Shown piece after piece: positions 16,851 through 25,883 of a stretch of 55,774 nt of DNA (positions are counted from its first letter, which is position 1; each line of letters opens with the position of its first letter). The notes below the pieces were generated by a model that worked only from the letters and a program-made list of their open reading frames with translations, was not told where the DNA came from and searched no databases. The position numbers and the translations under genes were made by a program. This DNA is from Nitrospirota bacterium (GTDB lineage: Bacteria; Nitrospirota; Thermodesulfovibrionia; Thermodesulfovibrionales; JdFR-88), in assembly GCA_021789555.1 (NCBI GenBank), contig JAJYJK010000011.1:1-55774 (forward strand), read 5' to 3'.

Positions 16851-16856
16851 TATAAT
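16851..16856 (+). promoter_or_regulatory. -10 box TATAAT just before the rRNA methylase ATG
   Basis: Perfect TATAAT, 9 nt upstream of the ATG at 16866, with no convincing -35 hexamer. It would start the mRNA within about 3 nt of the start codon. Confidence 0.4.
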
Positions 16857-16865
16857 GCACCCTGG

Positions 16866-17738
16866 ATGGGGAAATTTACCGCCGCCGGATTAAAGACGAT
16901 AACGAGCCCGCAAAACCCCCTTATAAGGGAGCTGCTGCAGATCAAAAAGGCCCCCTTCAAGGGGGCCTTTTTGATAGAGGGGCCGCATCTTGTGGAGGCG
17001 GCGCTTGAAAGCGGGGCCGCGCTTCAGGCGGTCCTGCTGTCCGCCGGTTTTTTGGCCCGGTATAAGGAGGGTGAAAAGGGGGAATTCCTGGATTCCCTGA
17101 AAAGGGTGTTGGGCGCCCGCCTCTTTGAGGCGCCGGGGCCTCTTTTTAACAGGCTGGCCGAAACAAAGACCCCGCAGGGCATCCTCGCCTGGTGCTCATA
17201 CGAAGAGGTCAAGCTCCAGGCCCTGAGAGCAAGTGGGCCCGCCCTTATCGCGATAAGCGACGGGATCAAGGAGCCCGGCAACCTCGGGGCGCTTATCCGC
17301 GCGGCCGATGCCGCCGGGGCGGACGCCTGTATAGTGACTCCCGGCTCCGTCAGCATGTTTTCCCCGAAGACGCTGCGGGCAAGCGCGGGCAGTTTTTTTC
17401 ACCTGCCGGTCATAGAGGCCGGGACCGAAGAACTGTGGCGCTATTTCAGGGAGAAAAAGATACTGCTTGCCGGGGCGGACGCCCATGCGGGGAAATCCCT
17501 TTATGGGGCCGACTTGAGGGCGCCGGTAGCAATCGCGTTTGGCAGCGAGGCGCACGGCCTCTCACAGGAATTTCTGGCCCGGGCCGATATGCTGCTGAGG
17601 ATTCCGGTAAGGGGCAGGGCCGAGAGCCTGAACGTGGGCGCCGCCGCGGCGGTCTTCCTCTTCGAGGCAATAAGGCAGAGGGAGTCATCCTCCCCTAATC
17701 CCCTCCCCTCTGGGAGGGGATTTCATAAAAGGCTTTAA
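16866..17738 (+). CDS. SpoU/TrmH-family RNA 2'-O-methyltransferase
   Basis: 290 aa from ATG 16866. N-terminal substrate-binding region (NPLIRELLQIKK...FLIEGPHLVEAAL), then the SPOUT knot: motif 1 SDGIKEPGNLGALIRAADAAG (SDGIKEPGNLGALIR, catalytic Arg), motif 2 IAFGSEAHGLSQE, motif 3 IPVRGRAESLNVGAAAAVFLFE. It methylates a ribose in 23S rRNA or tRNA using AdoMet; TsnR/RlmB-like, target unknown. The last ~15 residues (SSSPNPLPSGRG...) are encoded by an intruding palindromic repeat, so the native C-terminus was probably near residue 275. The 277-nt gap upstream contains a 62-codon frame I do not trust. Confidence 0.93.
   Translation: MGKFTAAGLKTITSPQNPLIRELLQIKKAPFKGAFLIEGPHLVEAALESGAALQAVLLSAGFLARYKEGEKGEFLDSLKRVLGARLFEAPGPLFNRLAETKTPQGILAWCSYEEVKLQALRASGPALIAISDGIKEPGNLGALIRAADAAGADACIVTPGSVSMFSPKTLRASAGSFFHLPVIEAGTEELWRYFREKKILLAGADAHAGKSLYGADLRAPVAIAFGSEAHGLSQEFLARADMLLRIPVRGRAESLNVGAAAAVFLFEAIRQRESSSPNPLPSGRGFHKRL
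17698..17721. repeat. Palindromic repeat, type B stem, inside the 3' end of the rRNA methylase gene
   Basis: ATCCCCTCCC and GGGAGGGGAT form a 10-bp stem with a 4-nt loop. Same core as 23336-23402 and 52293-52356. It has extended the methylase reading frame. Confidence 0.7.
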
Positions 17739-17743
17739 GTGAA

Positions 17744-17781
17744 ACCCTCTCCCTTGAAAGGGAGAGGGTTGGGAGAGGGTG
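17744..17781. repeat. Palindromic repeat, type A, between rRNA methylase and accA
   Basis: CCCTCTCCC-loop-GGGAGAGGG followed by a third TTGGGAGAGGG arm. It fills the 48-bp gap between two convergent genes and would serve as a bidirectional terminator. Further copies at 23268, 48335 and 51287. Confidence 0.8.
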
Positions 17782-17786
17782 TATTT

Positions 17787-18773
17787 TTATTTTTCGACCG
17801 CCTTTGGGCCGGTAAAGCCGCCAAGTTTCTTGAGTCTTTTGTAGCGCTCCTCGACCAGCTTGCCGGCGGGTTTGGCGCTCAGTTCCTCGAGGGCAGTAAC
17901 AAGTCTTGCCTCGATATTTTTCGCAGCCGTTTCGGGGTCCCTGTTTGCGCCTCCGAGGGGCTCCGGTATAATGCCGTCTATTATCTTCCAGGCCAGCATG
18001 TCCCCGGCCGTGAGCCTCAGGGCATGCGCCGCCTGGGCAAATTCCTTTGTGCCTATCTCGCCCTCTTTCTTCCACAGAATGGCCGCGCAGCCCTCCGGGG
18101 AGATGACGGAATAGACGGCGTGCTCCAGCATGAAAAGCCTGTCGGCGACGCCTATGGCGAGGGCGCCCCCGCTGCCCCCCTCGCCTATGAGCACGGATAT
18201 CACCGGCACCCTCAGCGAGGACATCTCCATCAGGTTGGTCGCGATGGCCTCGGCCTGGCCCCTCTCCTCCGCTCCCAGGCCCGGAAAGGCCCCCGGCGTG
18301 TCTATGAATGTTATGACCGGTTTTCTGAACCGCTCGGCGAGCTTCATGAGCCTGAGAGCCTTTCGGTAGCCCTCTGGATTGGGCTGGCCGAAATTGCGGT
18401 TTATGCGCTCCTTTACGCCCCTGCCCTTTTGATGCCCCAGGACGAGGACAGAAAAACGGCCGAGCCTGGCAAAGCCCCCCACCATCGAAGGGTCGTCGGC
18501 GAAGCGTCTGTCGCCGTGCAGCTCGATAAAGTCCGCCGTTATCATGTTTATGTAATCCATGGTGTAAGGGCGCTCCGGGTGCCTCGCCAGGAGTGTTTTC
18601 TGCCATGGCGAGAGGCTGGAAAATATCTCCGAATGCAGCTCCCTCGCCTTTTTTTCCAGCTTTTTTATCTCGGCGCTGATCTTCAGGTTGCCGCCGTTAC
18701 TGAGCCGCTTTAATTCCTCTATCTTCGTCTCAAGCTCCTGGACGGGCTTTTCAAATTCCATGTAGTATCTCAT
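17787..18773 (-). CDS. accA: Acetyl-CoA carboxylase carboxyltransferase subunit alpha
   Basis: 328 aa, normal length. N-terminal helical region, then the crotonase-like carboxyltransferase fold: [85 protein letters not shown]. With AccD it transfers CO2 from carboxybiotin to acetyl-CoA, the first step of fatty acid synthesis. It starts 3 nt after the dnaE stop, so the two are co-transcribed, an arrangement seen in many bacteria. accD is not in the window. Confidence 0.98.
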   Translation of the reverse strand: MRYYMEFEKPVQELETKIEELKRLSNGGNLKISAEIKKLEKKARELHSEIFSSLSPWQKTLLARHPERPYTMDYINMITADFIELHGDRRFADDPSMVGGFARLGRFSVLVLGHQKGRGVKERINRNFGQPNPEGYRKALRLMKLAERFRKPVITFIDTPGAFPGLGAEERGQAEAIATNLMEMSSLRVPVISVLIGEGGSGGALAIGVADRLFMLEHAVYSVISPEGCAAILWKKEGEIGTKEFAQAAHALRLTAGDMLAWKIIDGIIPEPLGGANRDPETAAKNIEARLVTALEELSAKPAGKLVEERYKRLKKLGGFTGPKAVEK

Positions 18774-18776
18774 CTT

Positions 18777-21700
18777 CTAAAAAAACCTCACCTTTTCCTC
18801 GCCCCCCGCGATCTTCCTGATCGTGTTCAGGAAGACGTCATCCGGGGAGATTTTACACGAAGTCTCGATAAAGACCTCCAGACCGTCATCAATGACTTTC
18901 AGGTGGAGCGGGACGTCCCCGCCGTGGGCATCGACAAGGGCCTTTAAGCCGGCCAGGTCGTCTCCTTTTTTAAGGGAAATCTCGATGCGCCGCTCCCCGC
19001 TGCCCGGGGCTTTCTGTCCGGTCTTTTGCGCGTCTTCCAGGTGCACCAGGTGCCTGGCCAGAATCTTGACCCCCTTGTCGGTGATATCCACATTGCCCCG
19101 CACGAGGACCGGGGTGTCCTTTTGCACGAGGGCGCTGGCCTGCTGGTAGAGGTCAGGGAAGACCACCGCCTCGACCGTCCCTTCGCCGTCATCGAGCGTG
19201 AGGGCCGCCATAAGCCCCCTGCCCTTTGTCTTTATCTTCCTTACGGCCGCTATGATTGCCGCCACCGCCACATCCGCCTTGTCCGGCAGGGCGGCAAGCC
19301 GCGAGGTCGGCACGACCTCCCTCAGGAGCGGCCCCTTCAGATAGGCTTTAAGCGGATGGCCGGAGATATAAAAGCCGAGGGCCTCCTTCTCATAGAGCAG
19401 GAGCTTCTTTTCATCCCATTCCTCGCCGGCCTGGCCGGGGCCCTCCGATACGGCGTCGCCGAAAATATTTTGCTGTTTCAGGGAGTCTCCCCGGTCGCGG
19501 GCCTCGAGCATCTCCATACAGCCGCGCCTCGCAAGCCCAAGCGAATCGAAGGCCCCGGCCTTTACGAGCGCCTCGATCACCTTGCGGTTGACCTTTTTGG
19601 AGTTCATCCTCTCCAGGAAATTCTCGAATGACCGGAACGGAGCGTTTTTCGCGCGCTCGGTAATTATCTCCTCTATGGCCTGCTGTCCGGCCCCCTTCAG
19701 GGCCATCATGCCGAACCTTACCCGGCCCCCCACCACCTTGAACTCCCCGTCGGATACGTTTATGTCCGGCGGCAGGACCTTTATGGACATGCTCTGGCAT
19801 TCCTTTATGAAGTTCATTATCTTGTCCGTATTGTCCAGGTCCGCGCTCATCGTGGCCGCCATGAACTCCACCGGGTAGTGCGCCTTGAGGTATGCCGTCT
19901 GGTATGCCACAAGCGCATAGGCCGCCGAATGGGACTTGTTGAACCCGTACTCGGCGAACTTGGCCATGAGGTCGAAGAGCCTGCGCGCCTTTGTCTCCGG
20001 TATCCTGTTTGCCACGGCGCCTTTTATGAAGGCCTCTTTTTGTTTTTCCATCTCCTCGGGTTTCTTCTTCCCCATCGCCTTCCTGAGGATGTCGGCCTGC
20101 CCGAGGCTGAAACCCGCCAGGCTGTGGGCTATCTGCATGACCTGCTCCTGATAGAGGATGACCCCGTAAGTCTCATCCAGTATCTCCTTGAGCTGCGGCA
20201 GCTCGTATTTCACGGGGACCGCGCCTTTCTTGCGCTTCAGGAAGTCATCTATCATGCCGCTGCCGATGGGGCCCGGCCTGTAAAGCGCCACAAGCGCGAT
20301 CAGGTCTTCAAAGCGCTCGGGGGCCATCTTCATCAGGATGTCCCTCATCCCGCCGCTTTCGAGCTGGAAAACACCGGTGGTCTGCCCGGAACCGAGAAGG
20401 ACGAAGGTCGCCTTGTCGTCGCGCGGCATATCGTCGAGGCTGAAATCCGCACCGCCCTCCCTTATGAATCTTACCGTCTTGTCTATGATGGTCAGGGTCT
20501 TCAGCCCCAGCAGGTCGAACTTGACCAGCCCCATGGAGTCTATCGACCCCATGTCGAACTGCGTCGTTATGGAGCCGTCGGTGGGGTTCTTGTAAAGAGG
20601 CACGAGGTTTGTGAGGGGCTCGGGCGAGATGACGATGCCGGCGGCATGCGTGGAGGCGTGACGTGAGAGCCCCTCGAGCCGCCTGGCTATATCTATCAGC
20701 TCCCGGACCTTTTCGTCCTTGTCATCGTTATAAATGGAACTCAAGGCGGGCTCCACCTCAAGGGCGTATTCGATCGAGATGTTCGGCCCATCGGGGACAA
20801 GCTTCGCTATGCGGTCGACCTCCTGATAGGGAATGTCCAGGGCGCGGCCCACATCCCTGATGGCCGCCTTCGCCCCCAGGGTGCCGAAGGTGATTATCTG
20901 GGCCACGTGCTCCCGCCCGTACCTGTCGGAGACATAGTTTATTATCTCCTGCCTCCTGTCCCGGCAGAAGTCCGTGTCCACGTCCGGCATGCTTATGCGC
21001 TCCGGGTTGAGGAAGCGCTCGAAGAGCAGTCCGTAGCGTATCGGGTCTATCTGCGTGATGCCGAGGGCAAAGGCAACGAGGCTGCCGGCGGCCGAACCCC
21101 TGCCGGGGCCTACCGGTATCCCGTTTTTCCTGGCGAAGTTCACGAAATCCCAGACGATAAGGAAATAGGACTCATACCCCATTGTTTTTATGACGGAAAG
21201 CTCATGGTCGAACCTTTTTTTGTATTCGGGGGTTGGATTGTCGCCGAATTTCTCCTTTAACCCCTGCCGGGCCAGACCCTCAAGGTACTCGCCGGGGCCG
21301 GAGCCGTTGCCGGTCACAAAAAGCGGCAGGAGGTTTTGGCCGAGGTGGAATTCTACATTGCAGCGCTCAGCGATGCCTACCGTGTTTGCGATCGCCTCCG
21401 GAAGCTCGCTAAAGGCCGCGGCCATCTCTTCGGGGCTCTTGAAATAAAGCCCGTCGCCCAGGAAGCGCATTCTTGAGGGGTCGTTCACCGTCTTTCCGGT
21501 TCCGACGCAAAGCAGGATATCGTGCGCCCTGTGGTCTTCTTTCCTCAGGTAATGGCAGTCGTTCGTTGCGGCCACCCCGAGGTCCAGGCCGCGGGCAAGC
21601 TCAAGGAGCATCCGGTTCAATTCCACCTGTTCGGGCAGGCCGTTGTCCTGCAGCTCTATGAAATAGTTCTCCCGCCCGAGCGTCTCCCGGAAATATGCCG

Positions 21701-22181
21701 CCGTCTCGCGGGCCTTTTCGTTCATGCCGCGCGACAGATAATACGGGACCTCGCCCTTCATGCACGCCGACAGGAATATAAGCCCCTCTCTGTGCTCCTC
21801 GAATATCTCCCTGTCTATCCTCGGCCTGTAATAGAAACCCTCCGTGTACGCCTTCGAGACGAGTTTTACCAGGTTCCCGTAACCCGCATCGTCTTTGGCA
21901 AGCGCTATCAGATGGAAAGGCCCATCTTCCTCCTTCTGCCTCGAGAGCCTGCTTTTGGGCGTCATATAGAGCTCGCAGCCCATTATCGGCTTGATCCCCG
22001 CCGCCGTGGTCTTTTTATAAAAATCCACCGCGCCGAAGAGGTTGCCGTGGTCCGTTATGGCAACGGCGGGCAGACCCCAGCCCGCCGCCGTATCGACAAG
22101 CTCCTTTATCTTTATGGCCCCGTCCAGGAGACTGTATTCAGAGTGGAGGTGAAGCGGAACGTAATTCGCCTGTTTTTTCAT
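18777..22181 (-). CDS. dnaE: DNA polymerase III subunit alpha
   Basis: 1134 aa. PHP domain at the N-terminus (HLHSEYSLLDG, TDHGNLFG). Palm with the catalytic carboxylates PDVDTDF (Asp402, Asp404) and KFDLLGL (Asp557). Fingers, tandem HhH region, then the OB-fold (about 950-1040: VAAIIAAVRKIKTKGRGLMAALTLDDG). It is the replicative polymerase of DnaE1 type, of typical length. No dnaQ-like exonuclease insertion, so it is not PolC. First gene of dnaE-accA. Confidence 0.98.
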   Translation of the reverse strand: MKKQANYVPLHLHSEYSLLDGAIKIKELVDTAAGWGLPAVAITDHGNLFGAVDFYKKTTAAGIKPIMGCELYMTPKSRLSRQKEEDGPFHLIALAKDDAGYGNLVKLVSKAYTEGFYYRPRIDREIFEEHREGLIFLSACMKGEVPYYLSRGMNEKARETAAYFRETLGRENYFIELQDNGLPEQVELNRMLLELARGLDLGVAATNDCHYLRKEDHRAHDILLCVGTGKTVNDPSRMRFLGDGLYFKSPEEMAAAFSELPEAIANTVGIAERCNVEFHLGQNLLPLFVTGNGSGPGEYLEGLARQGLKEKFGDNPTPEYKKRFDHELSVIKTMGYESYFLIVWDFVNFARKNGIPVGPGRGSAAGSLVAFALGITQIDPIRYGLLFERFLNPERISMPDVDTDFCRDRRQEIINYVSDRYGREHVAQIITFGTLGAKAAIRDVGRALDIPYQEVDRIAKLVPDGPNISIEYALEVEPALSSIYNDDKDEKVRELIDIARRLEGLSRHASTHAAGIVISPEPLTNLVPLYKNPTDGSITTQFDMGSIDSMGLVKFDLLGLKTLTIIDKTVRFIREGGADFSLDDMPRDDKATFVLLGSGQTTGVFQLESGGMRDILMKMAPERFEDLIALVALYRPGPIGSGMIDDFLKRKKGAVPVKYELPQLKEILDETYGVILYQEQVMQIAHSLAGFSLGQADILRKAMGKKKPEEMEKQKEAFIKGAVANRIPETKARRLFDLMAKFAEYGFNKSHSAAYALVAYQTAYLKAHYPVEFMAATMSADLDNTDKIMNFIKECQSMSIKVLPPDINVSDGEFKVVGGRVRFGMMALKGAGQQAIEEIITERAKNAPFRSFENFLERMNSKKVNRKVIEALVKAGAFDSLGLARRGCMEMLEARDRGDSLKQQNIFGDAVSEGPGQAGEEWDEKKLLLYEKEALGFYISGHPLKAYLKGPLLREVVPTSRLAALPDKADVAVAAIIAAVRKIKTKGRGLMAALTLDDGEGTVEAVVFPDLYQQASALVQKDTPVLVRGNVDITDKGVKILARHLVHLEDAQKTGQKAPGSGERRIEISLKKGDDLAGLKALVDAHGGDVPLHLKVIDDGLEVFIETSCKISPDDVFLNTIRKIAGGEEKVRFF

Positions 22182-22316
22182 TAAGAAAATATTACCCGCT
22201 TGAAAGAACCTTAGTCAAATGAGGTAAAAGGTATCGGGGCAAGCAAGCAGCCGGATAATAGCGGATTGAGCGACATGGTCTTAAATTGGATTATCATATA
22301 GAAACTGGATTTATCC

Positions 22317-23264
22317 ATGCAGAAAAATCAAAAAGGAAAAAGCGCGATAATCCTTCTTGGCCCCACGGGCTCGGGGAAGTCGGAGGCCGCCGTCCTCCTT
22401 GCCCTCGAACTGGGCACGGAGATCATAAGCGCCGACTCCATGCAGCTCTACAGGCTCATGGACATAGGCACGGGCAAGCCCGCCAAAAGCGGGCTTGCCC
22501 GTGTCCCCCATCACCTGATAGACGTCATCTGGCCGCATCAGGAGTGGAGCGCCGGGAGTTTCGCACGTGAAGCCGCGCTCATCATGGAGAGACTGGCGTC
22601 GGAAGGTAAAATCCCCCTTGTGGTGGGCGGCACCGGGCTGTATATAAAGACCCTTACGCGGGGACTGGCGCAGGCCCCCGAGGCGGATGAGAAGCTGCGG
22701 GCGGAGCTTTTAAACGGAGGAAAAGACCTCTATGGGCTCCTCCGGTCCCTGGACCCGGAAACGGCGCGCCTGCTGGCCCCCGCCGACACAAGGAGGATAA
22801 TCCGGGCGCTCGAGGTCCGGCTGAAGACGAAAAGGCCCATCTCGGAAGTAAAGACGCTTACGGCCCCGCTGCCCTATGATTTCATCAAGCTTGGCCTCAC
22901 AAGGGCGAGGGAGGAGCTTTACCGCCTTATAGAAGAAAGAGCGGAGAGGATGCTCGCCGAAGGTCTCGTTGAAGAGGTCGAAAAGGTCCTCAGCCAGCCC
23001 AGGCCGCCTTCAAAGACGGCGATGCAGGCCATCGGCTATAAAGAGATGGAAGGTTTCATAAAAGGCATGTGCGCTTATGAGGAGGCCGTGCGGCTCATTA
23101 AAAGGAACACGAGACGCTATGCCAAGAGACAATTCACCTGGTTTAAGAAGGAGGAGGGCACGCTATGGGTGGATGTGACGGGCCTCATGGCGCCGGAGGC
23201 GATATACGGAAAACTGAAGGAGGCGCTGCAAAAATTCCACCCCGAAATTCTGCCGGGGCTCTGA
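22317..23264 (+). CDS. miaA: tRNA dimethylallyltransferase
   Basis: 315 aa. P-loop GPTGSGKS (15-22), DSMQLYR (40-46), VGGTGLYIKTLTRGL and RRIIRALEV, all hallmarks of the family, plus the C-terminal RNTRRYAKRQFTWFK. It adds a dimethylallyl group to A37 of tRNAs that read UNN codons. Length is usual. It is divergent from dnaE across a 135-nt spacer and is followed by a type A/B repeat cluster rather than by hfq. Confidence 0.97.
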   Translation: MQKNQKGKSAIILLGPTGSGKSEAAVLLALELGTEIISADSMQLYRLMDIGTGKPAKSGLARVPHHLIDVIWPHQEWSAGSFAREAALIMERLASEGKIPLVVGGTGLYIKTLTRGLAQAPEADEKLRAELLNGGKDLYGLLRSLDPETARLLAPADTRRIIRALEVRLKTKRPISEVKTLTAPLPYDFIKLGLTRAREELYRLIEERAERMLAEGLVEEVEKVLSQPRPPSKTAMQAIGYKEMEGFIKGMCAYEEAVRLIKRNTRRYAKRQFTWFKKEEGTLWVDVTGLMAPEAIYGKLKEALQKFHPEILPGL

Positions 23265-23267
23265 ACT

Positions 23268-23304
23268 CCCTCTCCCAACCCTCTCCCATCAAGGGAGAGG
23301 GTTT
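23268..23304. repeat. Palindromic repeat, type A (inverted orientation)
   Basis: CCCTCTCCCAACCCTCTCCC then GGGAGAGGG: the reverse complement of the 17744 copy, directly after miaA. Confidence 0.8.
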
Positions 23305-23335
23305 CAAAAGGATAGCGAGCGCATTCCCCGCGGGC

Positions 23336-23402
23336 GACCCACCCCATTCCCCTCCCGGGAGGGGATTAAGCAGTGAATTAAGGGCGAGGGGGGGGCGGGT
23401 CC
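23336..23402. repeat. Palindromic repeat, type B
   Basis: CCCCTCCC-GGGAGGGG central palindrome flanked by outer arms CGACCCACCCC and GGGGGCGGGTC that also pair. Same architecture as 52293-52356. Confidence 0.75.
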
Positions 23403-23413
23403 CAATGCCTCTT

Positions 23414-23833
23414 TTAATCGGCCTCCATGAGAGTCGTGAACTTGTTATGGTGGTCTTCTTCCGCGCTCAGGATGCCTTCAAAAAGGGTCCTCGTTGACAC
23501 GTCTTTTTCCCCGTCGGCCTTCGCGATTATCCTTTTATAGAGCGCTATGGCGTCCTCTTCGGCCTTTTTATCCAGGGAGAGCATGGATTTGATTGTGTCG
23601 CCCACCGTAATCGGGGTGGGTTTGGTCGTAGGAGAGCCGCCCAGATAATCGAGCCGGTCTGCTATGGCCTCGGCATGTTTCATCTCGGCCATCGCGATCT
23701 GCTTGAAAACACCCCCTACGCTCTCGGAGTTTACGCCCCGGCAGACCACGTGCTGCCACATGTATTGTATGCTCACCTGCAGCTCATTTGAGATCGCCTC
23801 ATTGAGCATGTCGAGAAGTTCCTTGCTTGCCAT
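23414..23833 (-). CDS. Bacterioferritin-like ferritin
   Basis: 139 aa four-helix bundle. All diiron ligands of the bacterioferritin centre can be placed: Glu17, Glu50, His53, Glu93, Glu126 and His129. Met51 in AEMKHAE corresponds to the haem-ligating Met52 of E. coli Bfr. The protein is about 20 residues shorter than classic Bfr because the fifth C-terminal helix is missing. It probably oxidises and stores Fe(II), or serves as a small ferritin-like antioxidant. Single gene between the repeats and the CBM48 gene. Whether it forms a 24-mer or binds haem cannot be told. Confidence 0.88.
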   Translation of the reverse strand: MASKELLDMLNEAISNELQVSIQYMWQHVVCRGVNSESVGGVFKQIAMAEMKHAEAIADRLDYLGGSPTTKPTPITVGDTIKSMLSLDKKAEEDAIALYKRIIAKADGEKDVSTRTLFEGILSAEEDHHNKFTTLMEAD

Positions 23834-23971
23834 AAGCAGCCCTCCGTCATATGTTCAAAGAGTTCAACCGAACCGAAAAATTTCAACCGCGTCAGGGAAA
23901 TTCAACCGTACCGGGACACAAGCCGGGTAAAAAAAATTACACGCCCGATAAAAAAACCGTTTTCCTCCCGG

Positions 23972-24352
23972 CTAGACCTCGATGACCGAGTCCTCCCCGC
24001 CGAATTCGTTTTTGACGTACTTGTCGGCGCACCAGTCGTTTTCCCACTGGGTGTCGTCTATCAGGTATTTGAACCTGTAGTCCCTGTTGGCGGGCAGCTC
24101 AAGGGTGAGGGAAAAAGTGCCGTCCTTCTGTTTTTTCATGACACTGGCATTCCTGTCCCAGCCGTTAAAATCCCCGACAACGGCGACTTTCCTTGCCCCC
24201 CGCGCGGCCTCCCCGGGAAGGAAGAAAGCCACCCTGCAGGCCGACCGGTTTTTAAGATACGTCTTTTTCAGCCCCTCGGCTACGGCGACGTTTTCCCCGG
24301 CGGCGCTACCGAGTTCCTCTTTTTGCTCCTTTTTCGGGGTCATCTTCTTCAT
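23972..24352 (-). CDS. CBM48 / isoamylase N-terminal (glycogen-binding) domain protein
   Basis: 126 aa. The first ~30 residues are charged and probably disordered. The rest is a stand-alone carbohydrate-binding module: CRVAFFLPGEAARGARKVAVVG split as VAFFLPGEA and KVAVVGDFNGWD, then SLTLELPANRDYRFKYLIDD and WENDWCADKY. The GDFNGWD and YRFKYLIDD motifs match AMPK-beta/isoamylase N domains that bind glycogen. No catalytic domain is attached. It may be a glycogen-targeting or regulatory protein. Divergent from ychF. Confidence 0.87.
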   Translation of the reverse strand: MKKMTPKKEQKEELGSAAGENVAVAEGLKKTYLKNRSACRVAFFLPGEAARGARKVAVVGDFNGWDRNASVMKKQKDGTFSLTLELPANRDYRFKYLIDDTQWENDWCADKYVKNEFGGEDSVIEV

Positions 24353-24483
24353 GAAACAGCTCCTCCATGTATTTATATGAAAAATTTTTACGCTCTACCT
24401 AATTTTCCCATAAAAAAAACTTTTTTCAAGGGCCTTGCAGAATTTTAATACCCGCCTGCCCGTGGCGCAAAGCGGGGCAAATG

Positions 24484-24492
24484 TGTTATAAA
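24484..24492 (+). promoter_or_regulatory. Extended -10 promoter of the ychF gene
   Basis: TG-T-TATAAA (24484-24492). The ATG at 24502 is 9 nt further on and has no Shine-Dalgarno, so the mRNA would begin about 3 nt before the start codon. Confidence 0.45.
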
Positions 24493-24501
24493 TCCAGTTC
24501 G

Positions 24502-25596
24502 ATGAAAATCGCTATAACCGGGTTCTCCAATTCCGGTAAAACCACCATATTCAATGCCATTACGGGGCAGCGGCTTGAGACCGCCGTCTATCCGTCCGTA
24601 GGGGGAGAGCCCCATCTGGCGGTGGTGGGTGTGCCGGACGAACGGGTGGACAGGCTCTCCGCCATATTCAAGCCGAAAAAGACCACCTATGCGACCGTGG
24701 ATTATATCGATTACATCGGCCTTACGAGGGGGGACCAGAAGCAGAACGCGAAGGTCCACGCGCTCATAAAGGACGCCGACGCCCTTCTGCTGGTAGTGAG
24801 GGTTTTTGAGGACCCCGCCGTGATGCACCCTCTTGGGGGCGCCGATCCGCTCCGGGACCTCCGGTCCCTCGAGGCCGAGCTTGTCCTGGGCGACTTTTTG
24901 CTGGTTGAAAAGAGGCTCGAAGGCATCGAGGAGTCCATAAAAAAAGGGAGGAAGGAAAAGGTAAGCGAAGCGGAGCGGACAGTCCTGCTAAAATGCCGTG
25001 ACTGTCTCGAAGGCGAGCGCCCGCTGAGGGAACTGCCCCTGGACCCCGAAGAACTTAAGGCGATAAGGCACCTGGAATTCCTTTCCATAAAGCCGGAAGT
25101 CGTCCTTTTCAACGTGGCGGAAGACGAGGCGGGCGGCGCAAAAACAGAGGCCCTCATCCAGGCCGCAAGCGGCATCCTGCGGGAAAGGACCGCCGTCTTC
25201 GCGATGTCCGGCAAGATAGAGATGGAGCTTGCCCAGCTCGCCCCGGAGGAGCAGAAGGCCTTCCTCGAAGACCTCAAGATAGAAGAGCCCGCCCTGAACA
25301 GGCTTATTCGCATCTCCTACGGTCTGCTGGACCTGATGAGCTTCTTCACGGCCGGCGAAGACGAGGTCAAGGCATGGACGATAAAAAAAGACACCCCCGC
25401 CCCAAGGGCGGCCGGCAAGATACACTCCGACATAGAGAAGGGTTTCATCCGCGCCGAGGTCATCGCCTATGATGATTTCATCGTCAAATCCGGGGGCTCC
25501 ATGGCCGAGGCAAGAAAACTCGGCCTCCTGCGCCTGGAGGGCAGGGATTACCTGGTCAGGGACGGCGACATCATAAATTTCAGGTTCAATATTTAA
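24502..25596 (+). CDS. ychF: YchF/OLA1-family P-loop GTPase/ATPase
   Basis: 364 aa from ATG 24502 (MKIAITGFSNSGKT), which puts the P-loop at residues 7-14 as in the family; the seven-codon upstream extension has no support. Switch region YPSVGGEP with DYIDYIGL, a helical-hairpin insert (about 110-190), and the C-terminal DUF933/TGS-like domain (RAAGKIHSDIEKGFIRAEVI). YchF proteins bind the ribosome and prefer ATP. The specificity segment reads LFNVAEDE, not NKxD, consistent with that. The protein is less canonical than E. coli YchF (P-loop GFSNSGKT instead of GLPNVGKS), so it may be a paralogue. Confidence 0.87.
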   Translation: MKIAITGFSNSGKTTIFNAITGQRLETAVYPSVGGEPHLAVVGVPDERVDRLSAIFKPKKTTYATVDYIDYIGLTRGDQKQNAKVHALIKDADALLLVVRVFEDPAVMHPLGGADPLRDLRSLEAELVLGDFLLVEKRLEGIEESIKKGRKEKVSEAERTVLLKCRDCLEGERPLRELPLDPEELKAIRHLEFLSIKPEVVLFNVAEDEAGGAKTEALIQAASGILRERTAVFAMSGKIEMELAQLAPEEQKAFLEDLKIEEPALNRLIRISYGLLDLMSFFTAGEDEVKAWTIKKDTPAPRAAGKIHSDIEKGFIRAEVIAYDDFIVKSGGSMAEARKLGLLRLEGRDYLVRDGDIINFRFNI

Positions 25597-25704
25597 TCAA
25601 AATGTACGGGGCTTGCGCCCCATGCCCCGCTAACGCCAACAGAGCAAAGAGCAAAATTTCAGGCACCAACCCCCGCCGCCGTGCGTATCTACGGAGGTTT
25701 CGGA

Positions 25705-25841
25705 GGAAGGAAGCGAGGATGGCATGTGAGCGGATTTTTTGCCGCAGACGCCGCCCGGACGGCGGCGGCAGGCAAAAGCCTCGGAGCCGAACAGAATGTT
25801 CGGCGAGAATGATGCGAGCCGTGCCATCCCCGCTTCCTTCC
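25705..25841. other. 137-nt nested palindromic element (candidate structured RNA or MITE-like repeat)
   Basis: The gap 25597-25925 has no credible gene. It holds a 20-nt arm at 25705-25724 that pairs 19/20 with 25822-25841. Inside are two further perfect hairpins: CGCCGCC/GGCGGCG (25749-25755 with 25761-25767) and GCCGAACA-GAA-TGTTCGGC (25786-25804). The result is a long closing stem with a multi-hairpin interior. A separate 13-bp perfect inverted repeat joins 25802-25814 to 25898-25910, just before the next gene's Shine-Dalgarno, so two alternative folds exist. It could be a non-autonomous mobile element, a terminator or a regulatory RNA; nothing in the window decides. Confidence 0.65.
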
Positions 25842-25855
25842 CGGCACTTCTATGG

Positions 25856-25883
25856 TTGAAATTGTCCCTAATGGTGATAAGAT
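25856..25883 (+). promoter_or_regulatory. Predicted promoter of the phosphoribosyltransferase-hydrolase gene
   Basis: TTGAAA (25856-25861), 16-bp spacer, TAAGAT (25878-25883). It lies between the two arms of a 13-bp inverted repeat (25802-25814, 25898-25910), so an RNA-level or operator role of the arms is possible. Confidence 0.4.

Noticed and set aside
16705-16893. 62-codon frame before the rRNA methylase
   Set aside because: Begins with TTG, has no Shine-Dalgarno or recognisable family, and overlaps the methylase start; treated as intergenic.
24445-25425. Antisense open frames over ychF
   Set aside because: No domain and codon bias of a shadow frame; ychF itself is intact.
25602-25859. 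85-codon plus and 65-codon minus frames between ychF and the PRTase gene
   Set aside because: Both lie inside the nested palindrome, are Arg/Pro/Ser-biased and have no Shine-Dalgarno; the palindromic structure explains them better.
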